The notes under the pieces are model-generated. The model ran no database searches. It was not told the DNA's origin and saw only the letters and a program-made list of their open reading frames with translations. From positions 196,458,134 through 196,522,133 of the forward strand of contig CM068373.1 of NCBI GenBank assembly GCA_034769895.1: DNA of 64,000 nt. Reading direction: 5' to 3'. Positions within the stretch are counted from its first letter, which is position 1; the number at the start of each line of letters is the position of its first letter. The translations under genes were made by a program, and so were the position numbers. This document shows, piece by piece, positions 57,990-64,000 of this stretch. The DNA comes from Magicicada septendecula (lineage: Eukaryota; Arthropoda; Insecta; Hemiptera; Cicadidae).

Positions 57990-58149
57990 ATGTACAGTGT
58001 CATCGAGTTGTGTATTAGTACCTTTGCTGTTTGTAACAAACAGTTTATAGAAACACTTAACCCGTTTTACTTAACTTCGTGAGGATGGTCCTACAGCAGA
58101 AGAAGCCTGAACTGGACCCTCTCACAAGTCGATGATATAGACAAAGCCG

Positions 58150-58330
58150 TAGGAGCCTAGTAGGCACATACGAGGTGCCACCCTGAATTCATGCGAATAG
58201 TTGTTCCAGGGGGGTTCCCTGCCTGTAAAGTGGAGGTTTTTTGGTGGGTGCGAGTCCCACACACCGGGAGACCAGTCGGGTGTCTCCTGATGGTGCATAA
58301 TGTATTTTTCCTCCTCCGAAAAAAAAAACC
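58150..58330 (+). repeat. Possible tRNA-derived SINE
   Basis: GGTGCGAGTCC (58247) is one change from an RNA polymerase III B box. An A-box-like word, GCCTGTAAAGTGG, lies about 35 bases upstream, and an A run follows at 58319. The spacing is tRNA-like. No clear target duplication or second copy in the window, so this is tentative. Confidence 0.3.
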
Positions 58331-58399
58331 GTTTTACAGTGTAGACGATCCCTCAAACATTTGTAGAAAAATGAGCAACTGACCCTGTAGATACCATAA

Positions 58400-59810
58400 C
58401 ATGGTGTATACATAGTATTAATAGTATACATCGATTAATATATTATACTATATTATATATATTATAGTATTATATAATATTAATATGATTATATTTAATC
58501 GTGTCATTTATGCAGTTATGTACTGTATTTAATGTAATTAAAATATATGTGTATGTTTCAAGCTTTACTGACCTGTGCAAGAATTAACAGTCAAAGTGAA
58601 TAACAAATACTTTCTTTAGTTGTTAAAAAATTTCTTGAAAATCAATAAGTAGGCCTACTTACTTCAATAATGCACTTGCACAACGTGGTTCATTGTAGAT
58701 ACTCAATAGCCACGTTGATATAATGTCTTAACGAACTTCATCTAACTTGGCTTCAATTTGTGCTGCTTTCCATTTTTTCTAATTTTCACTACGGAAATTT
58801 ATTTTTCCATTTTTGTGGAAGTGGTGGAACAGCAATTCGATATCCCCTTCCCATCACTTCCTATGTAAAGAAGTGGGGACTTACCAACGGAGCAATGTGA
58901 AAGCAATCCGTAGGCGATCTAGTCGATGTATGTATTGTACGTGATCTGAGCAATTCAGTCAACCTGGAGTGTAGGTCGCTAGCGTATCGCGTTGCCCATA
59001 TTGCCAGGTAAAATGGAGGCATTCAATGGGTGCAGTGGAAAATATGTACAAAATATACCAGTTTATAATGTTTGAAAGCAAAAAAACCTGTAAAATGTTT
59101 TTGTACGTTAAAAATGAACAATTTCATGTATAATGTGTTATTGTGTATGAGAGTGATTATGTCTCAACACAGGCAATGAATTATTGTTATTTGACATCAG
59201 TAAATAAATAGTTATAAATGATGCTTACCTAAGTGTAATAAAAATCTTTTCTTCCGCGCTGACGCACTCCCTCATATTGGTATTTCGATTATGAAAAGCA
59301 GGGGTAATAATTTCAGCAAGTACAATGTAAGATTGTTTTACATTCTGTAGAATGCGAGAAATTTGGCGTCATTTTCTTGCAGTTCTTTGGCTGCAACGAA
59401 CAGCCTGCAATGTAAATTCTTCTCAATGTAGAGATGAACCCAATACTTCGTACGGTTTCTTCTTCGTCGGGATCTTATGTATCGGCATAGGTGCAAAAGT
59501 TCTTCACCACTTGACTCACTCGACATACTGAAAAATGATGTAGGACCTCTTCAAACACTTTGGGAAAAAACTTTAGAAAGGTATTCTCTCGTTGGAAGGC
59601 ACGATTTGACTACTTCCTATCGCTCCGTGAGCGGATGCCCTGTTACTCAGATCACTCATATCGCCTTTACCACTTACATCGCCTGCATTGCCGTCATCAC
59701 TTTTATCGCTTACATGTTGCCCCGTGTGCGGAGGGCCTTAGATGTCAGACGTTATATCTACATATTGTGTCTGACAGGAAATTTTTGACATTTTTGAAGA
59801 GTGATATAAA
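58400..59810. other. Non-coding stretch
   Basis: Contains an extremely AT-rich palindromic patch (58425-58510, repeated TATTAATA-type words) and otherwise no feature I can support. Confidence 0.3.
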
Positions 59811-59820
59811 TGGTGCCATG

Positions 59821-60084
59821 CAGTGGCGTAACTGCAGGGAGGGGTCCAATCTCCCCCCAAACTATTAAAAATTTCAATGAAATTCCATAACCGTTTAACG
59901 TAGGCCTATTTTTATGCCAGTTACGCTTGTTAAAACAAGGCTTATAAATAATTACGTGGGAAGAATCTAGAATATCTCATTTGTTCTGAGGAAAATGAAG
60001 AGTCCAACCTCCAATCTAGTCTCAACACCCCAGAACCTAGTCCTATCAACCCCCCTCCCAGAGGAGTTCCTTGCTATGTTACTG
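59821..60084. mobile_element. hAT-type MITE, 264 bp
   Basis: It starts CAGTGGCGTAACTGCAGG and ends, in reverse complement, CAGTAACATAGCAAGG. The flanks GTGCCATG (59813-59820) and GTGCCATT (60085-60092) match at seven of eight bases. No coding capacity. Confidence 0.6.
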
Positions 60085-60639
60085 GTGCCATTTAATGAGT
60101 TGTGGCTGTCTTGTGGAAATTCACTAAACTGTACAAACAGCCTTGTATTAATAATTTAGTGCCACACTTCTTCACTGCTTGTAGATAATATTTCTGTACC
60201 ATAAATACAAACACTGAATAGCAGTCTAGTATAAATTTAGAAGAAAACAAACAGTGTAATGAATAACATCTTTATTAATAAAGATGCATCTCTATAAGGT
60301 GTGCATTAATGTCTAAAAAGTCTGTCTACATCTATGACTGTACATGCTACTTGTTAATATCAGAAGTTCAAATTGAAACCAAAAACTGTCATTGTTACAC
60401 ATAAGTAGAATCTCAAGATTGTCAATAAACCCAGTTCTCGATTTTGTCAGCTTCTTTAGTAAAACTATCTGTGGCAGGTAGATTATCTCTATTAGATCAT
60501 CTCCATTTTTCTTAGTGCTGTGAATTTGTCTTCATCTGACTCTAGCTTCGTCTGTTTCTGAAGTCATCAAACATCCCAAGCTTTCTTCTTCCCTGTCCTC
60601 TCTTTCCTTCCACCTTTCCCTCTATGATCCTTAGCTACA

Positions 60640-61230
60640 GTTCCTGTGCAATGTTTGCACCAACCAAGGTGTTTGTCTCTTTCGTAGTTTTTTCTCCTCG
60701 AATTATTGTCAAGTGCTTCATCATTCCACTATTCTATCAGTCCATTTCACCTAAATCATTCTATGCCAAAGTCCATATTTCGAAGCTCTCTAGGTATTTT
60801 TCAACTTTCTTTTTGATAGTCCATGTTTTACCGCCACATCAAACTACGCTCTAAATAAAATATTTAACAAATCTCTTTCTCATCAGATTTTTTCCTGCTG
60901 TTAGAAATGCTTTACCTTTTCAAAAGCTCTCTTACCCAAGAATGTCCTGTTTCTGATTTTGAAGTTCTATTTCATGTTACCATATTCCCCAGATACTTGA
61001 ATGAGTTCACTTGCTCTACAGTTTTTCCTGCCCCAAGAATTAACGAAACCTTCATTTTTACCAGTTCTCATCATTTCAGTTTTTCCTATATTTATCTTCA
61101 TTACGAATTCTTTCCCCACTCTAACAGTATTCTCCATCATAAATTGTAGTTCTTTTTTTGATACCACCAACACTGCTTGGTCATCCGCGCGTATTTAATG
61201 GTCTTTATTCTTTCTCTTCCCACTACACTT
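60640..61230 (-). pseudogene. LINE reverse transcriptase 3' half, decayed
   Basis: Minus-strand reading gives K-Y-A-(shift)-D-D-Q-A-V-L-V, the YADD box with a 2-base insertion (about 61190), then KINIGKTEMMRTGKN. Next come IRNRTFLGKRAFEKVKHF and a thumb/tail block ending VKWTDRIVE, with several stops. This order matches a non-LTR retrotransposon common in insects; I do not assign a clade. Confidence 0.7.
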
Positions 61231-61344
61231 GTTTGGCAGGGCACACTCCCATAAATTCTATTTATGATATTGATTCATCAAAATAATATTATTTTAAAAC
61301 TTTATCATCACCATTATACATTACATTAAGAAGATATTTGGTTA

Positions 61345-62796
61345 AATGCTCAATTTTAACGAGAATTCGCCCAAAAAGCGAAGATTAGAAACGTAATAAA
61401 ATCATACAGCGTAAATAAATGAGAAATGTCTATATCAAAACATCCACACTCGAACTTTTTCTCTCGATGCGCATGTTGATAAACCAAACGTTTGCTGACT
61501 GTACTGAAATTTCTTAATCATCTTTTATAACAAAACTGGCTGATCAGAGATTGCAGTCTTTATAGTTGCGAAGTAATGTCTTCCAGCACAAATAAGGCCA
61601 GAATGTCAACTATGAAAGCATGTATGTCAGAAAAAAGAAAATGTTTCTTGTTTGCGTCGATTATAATATAAAACATTTCCATAGAATACCATATAATCAT
61701 TATACAGATGTAGAGGCAGTAAAACGTTGAATACAGTTGTCTTATGTCACGGTATGTATCGTAAAGACAGCGATAAGTAGAATCTATGACGTTATAGTGA
61801 TAGTGTAGCTCTGTCGAGTTGGAGTAACGGTAGTTGTCTCTTTCGGGACAGGCGATGACCGACACCAACGCATGGTCGCTCCAAGCGACGTTCCCGTTGC
61901 TGAGCTTACCGAACGTCTCAACGGCCCGTCGGATAAGTCGTACCCTTTGTCGTATAACGTTGACTACGAACAAGTAATTCATATAGGCCGACAACAAAGC
62001 CACGTTGTGGATCACTAGACAAGCCCACACGTACAGTTTAGCAACGTCAAAGTTGCCACGCAGAAAAATCATATAATAAAAGTACTCGTAATCGTAAATC
62101 GTGGCCAGTATTAAAACTGAAGACTAGACAGAGCGACTTCAATAGTGTTCCGTGTTAGCGGAGCTGTAACGCGTAGAGATTCTAGACACTGGTCCACGTA
62201 GTCGATATTACGTAAAATATTGTTCTGCAAGTTTTTACACGTATGAAGTTTGTTTTATTTGGTAATATGCTTGCCGAGCACAATGCGTCCAATGTTATTA
62301 TTTGGTAATATAATATGCTTGCCGAGCACAATGCGTCCAATGTTATTATTTGGTAATGTAATGTGCTTGCCGAGCACAATGGGTCCAACGTTATTATTTG
62401 GTAATATAATATGCTTGCCGAGCACAATGCGTCCAATGTTATTATTTGGTAATGTAATGTGCTTGCCGAGCACAATGCGTCCAATGTTATTATTTGGCAA
62501 TATAATATGCTTGCCGAGCACAATGCGTCCAATGTTATTATTTGGTAATGTAATGTGCTTGCCGAGCACAATGCGTCCAACGTTATTTCGACGAAACTGG
62601 AAAAACCGAACTTAATTGTATTCAATCGTATCAACAGCAACACCGTCCACAGCGTAATGTCCAGTATAGTAACTGTCCAGCAATAGCCATTTATAAACGT
62701 CTGTAATGTGGATTTATTTGACGTGACAAACGGGAAGCCCAAGAAAGTGCCCAGAACTATGAAAGGCGTTGAGGTCGCGAATATATTGCTTCCCAT
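61345..62796 (-). pseudogene. Gustatory receptor pseudogene 2 with an internal coding minisatellite
   Basis: Minus-strand ATG at 62796 (MGSNIFATSTPFIVLGTFLG). Membrane segments follow (TLQTFINGYCWTVTILDITL...), then seven copies of a 16-residue repeat (62586-62256) in place of one membrane helix. A frame break follows near 62245, then HTCKNLQNNILRNIDYVDQC, a second break near 62120, and a long open stretch to 61560 (MNYLFVVNVIRQRVRLIRRA...SDHALVSVIACPERD). Two stops (about 61560 and 61524) interrupt the final exon, which reads FECGCFDIDISHLFTLYDF, the receptor C-terminal signature. It is paralogous along its length to the pseudogene at 43.9-45.3 kb. A functional version would be a taste-receptor channel subunit. 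Confidence 0.82.
62256..62586 (-). repeat. Seven-copy, 48-bp coding minisatellite with alternating unit types
   Basis: Each 48-base unit encodes 16 residues. Units alternate between ITLDALCSASTLHYQI and ITLDALCSASILYYQI types, making a 96-bp higher-order repeat. Six units are full length; the one nearest 62256 lacks five bases, which breaks the reading frame. The units also stay open in other frames on both strands, because stop codons are absent from them. In the paralogue the segment occurs once (LNVLVTSSLIYYQI). Confidence 0.95.
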
Positions 62797-62799
62797 TTT

Positions 62800-63475
62800 T
62801 TTTTCAATTTATGGTCTTTATTTAATATACGTTATACCATTTAAGGAAATAATATTTTATATATTAGCGTTCTCTGTAGTTAAAAAAACGTTACTGCTAG
62901 GAAGTGCGATCGGAAGAGTAGAGTGAATGAGTTTTATTGTTAAAATTCTATGAATACGCAGGCCACAGTCAAGAGTCAATTAACGTAAAACGAACGTCTT
63001 AACAATAGGCCTACTAACCTAAACTAATTTGGAAACGGACAAATCTACACATCTGTTGTCAGAAGTTGCTGAACAAAGTCGTTCATTACTCGATTACAGG
63101 TCAAGTGTATTGGAAACAAAAAGTGTTGAGTTAATTGGAAGTCAATTTAACGACTCTCGAAATAGCTTTGTTGATAGAAGTGGTTGACAGAATTGACGTC
63201 ATGAGTCACTGCCACAACTGTTTTATTAATTGTGAGAGGAAAAAAGGATCGATTGGGTCGCGCTACTGCACTGCGTTCTGTGTTTTATTTTTACACCAGT
63301 AAAATTCTTCTTCTTCTTCCTCTTCTCCACCTTCTTCTTTTTCGTCGTTGTTCGTTTCCGAACGTCGTGACCCATTGTGTTTATACAGAACAGTGAAACT
63401 TCTCTGTTAGTGTTTCAATTTGGTCGATAGATTAGACCGGAGGTTTAACCTCCGTTCCTCTTCGTCTACAGTTAC
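62800..63475. other. Non-coding stretch
   Basis: No gene supported. It contains a TTCTTC-rich patch (63305-63350) and a perfect palindrome CGGAGGTTTAACCTCCG (63439-63455). Confidence 0.4.
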
Positions 63476-63479
63476 CGAA

Positions 63480-63850
63480 AGGTCTATTATAAATTGGTAT
63501 CCCAAAGAAATTGCTACAACTCCTGGCTGTGACTATGGTTGGTTCCAGAGCAACGATGAGAGTTAGAAGTCACTCCACATCCACATTTCTTATTACGTCA
63601 GGCGTTAAACAAGGAGACGCACCGTCCTCTTTACTCTTTAGCTTAGTTTTAGAAGCAATAATCAATACGATGGAAATTAGGGGATGTGTAGGAATGAAAA
63701 CCACATAAATTCTTGCTTATGCTGACGGTGTAGCCGTTATAAGTAGAAACAAAAACTCATTGAACGAAGCTGTAATTAATATAGATACCAAGACAACGGG
63801 GGAGAGAACTTAAAATAAATGATAATAAAACCAAATACATGGAAATTACA
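63480..63850 (+). pseudogene. LINE reverse transcriptase fragment
   Basis: The frame GIPKKLLQLLAVTMVGSRAT continues to SGVKQGDAPSSLLFSLVLEA, the conserved finger/palm block. A TAA stop follows at 63706, then ILAYADGVAVISRNKNSLNE. The catalytic YADD box reads YADG, so the second catalytic Asp is lost. It is related to insect LINEs but is not from the same copy as 60640-61230; it is on the opposite strand and covers an earlier part of the domain. Confidence 0.75.
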
Positions 63851-64000
63851 AGAACATCATGTAACAGACAACTTGTACAATGATAAAATCATTAATTTGA
63901 ACACGTGAGTGAATTTTCCTACTTAGGCTCGTAAATAAACTACACCAATACTGCAACCCCCCTTTTATTTTATAAGTTTTTTTTTTGTAAATTTTTTTTT

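Noticed and set aside
58425-58510. AT-rich palindromic stretch considered as an origin or MITE
   Set aside because: Only low-complexity TA-type self-complementarity, with no borders or target duplication.

Overview
This is an animal nuclear sequence, most likely from an insect with a large, repeat-rich genome (a polyneopteran such as a cockroach, termite or stick insect would fit, but I cannot fix the species). The evidence is introns with GT/AG borders, AT-rich intergenic DNA, many microsatellites, two insect-type gustatory receptor pseudogenes, and a dense mixture of eukaryotic transposon classes. There are no bacterial-type operons, no tRNA or rRNA genes and no CRISPR arrays that I can see.

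Layout. 1-5.7 kb: a terminal ORF of unknown family, then AT-rich repeat remnants. 5.7-10.5 kb: a PIF/Harbinger transposon whose MADF/BESS accessory gene (+) and HARBI1-like nuclease gene (-) have interleaved exons. 11-14.2 kb: mariner, LINE and Penelope-like fossils. 14.7-22.6 kb: a young LTR retrotransposon with near-identical 1058-bp LTRs, gag-like ORFs and no visible pol. 23.2-24.1 kb: a tandem pair of hammerhead-like motifs and a well-formed coding exon. 25.2-38.3 kb: three copies of a composite repeat carrying about 160-bp tandem arrays. One copy is part of a four-level nest: mariner-like element, long-TIR element encoding a 332-residue protein, composite repeat, 901-bp Helitron. 38.4-41.3 kb: Harbinger and Tc/IS630-like fossils. 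42.4-43.1 kb: a lysine-rich terminal coding exon with a polyadenylation signal. 43.9-45.3 kb: gustatory receptor pseudogene 1. 47.0-48.8 kb: a pogo/jerky-type element with clear terminal repeats. 52.6-53.1 kb: CCAAT/TATA promoter-like DNA followed by a histone-type 3' stem-loop. 55-56.5 kb: a Tigger-like transposase. 57.2-58.0 kb: a deleted hAT element with an exact 8-bp target duplication. 59.8-60.1 kb: a hAT-type MITE. 60.6-61.2 and 63.5-63.9 kb: LINE reverse transcriptase fossils. 61.3-62.8 kb: gustatory receptor pseudogene 2, with a seven-copy in-frame 48-bp minisatellite inside a membrane segment.

The strongest unifying signal is a set of twelve hammerhead-ribozyme-like motifs on both strands. 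They share the core CUGANGA, one extra base, a hairpin stem II, GAA and a short palindromic stem III. The one at 9583-9638 also has a nearly complete 12-bp stem I. One lies beside a Penelope GIY-YIG remnant, and the motifs are embedded in the composite repeats and an inverted-pair element. Few host genes are visible: two isolated exons that may or may not belong to one gene, and the two chemoreceptor pseudogenes. Most of the window is mobile-element DNA at different stages of decay.
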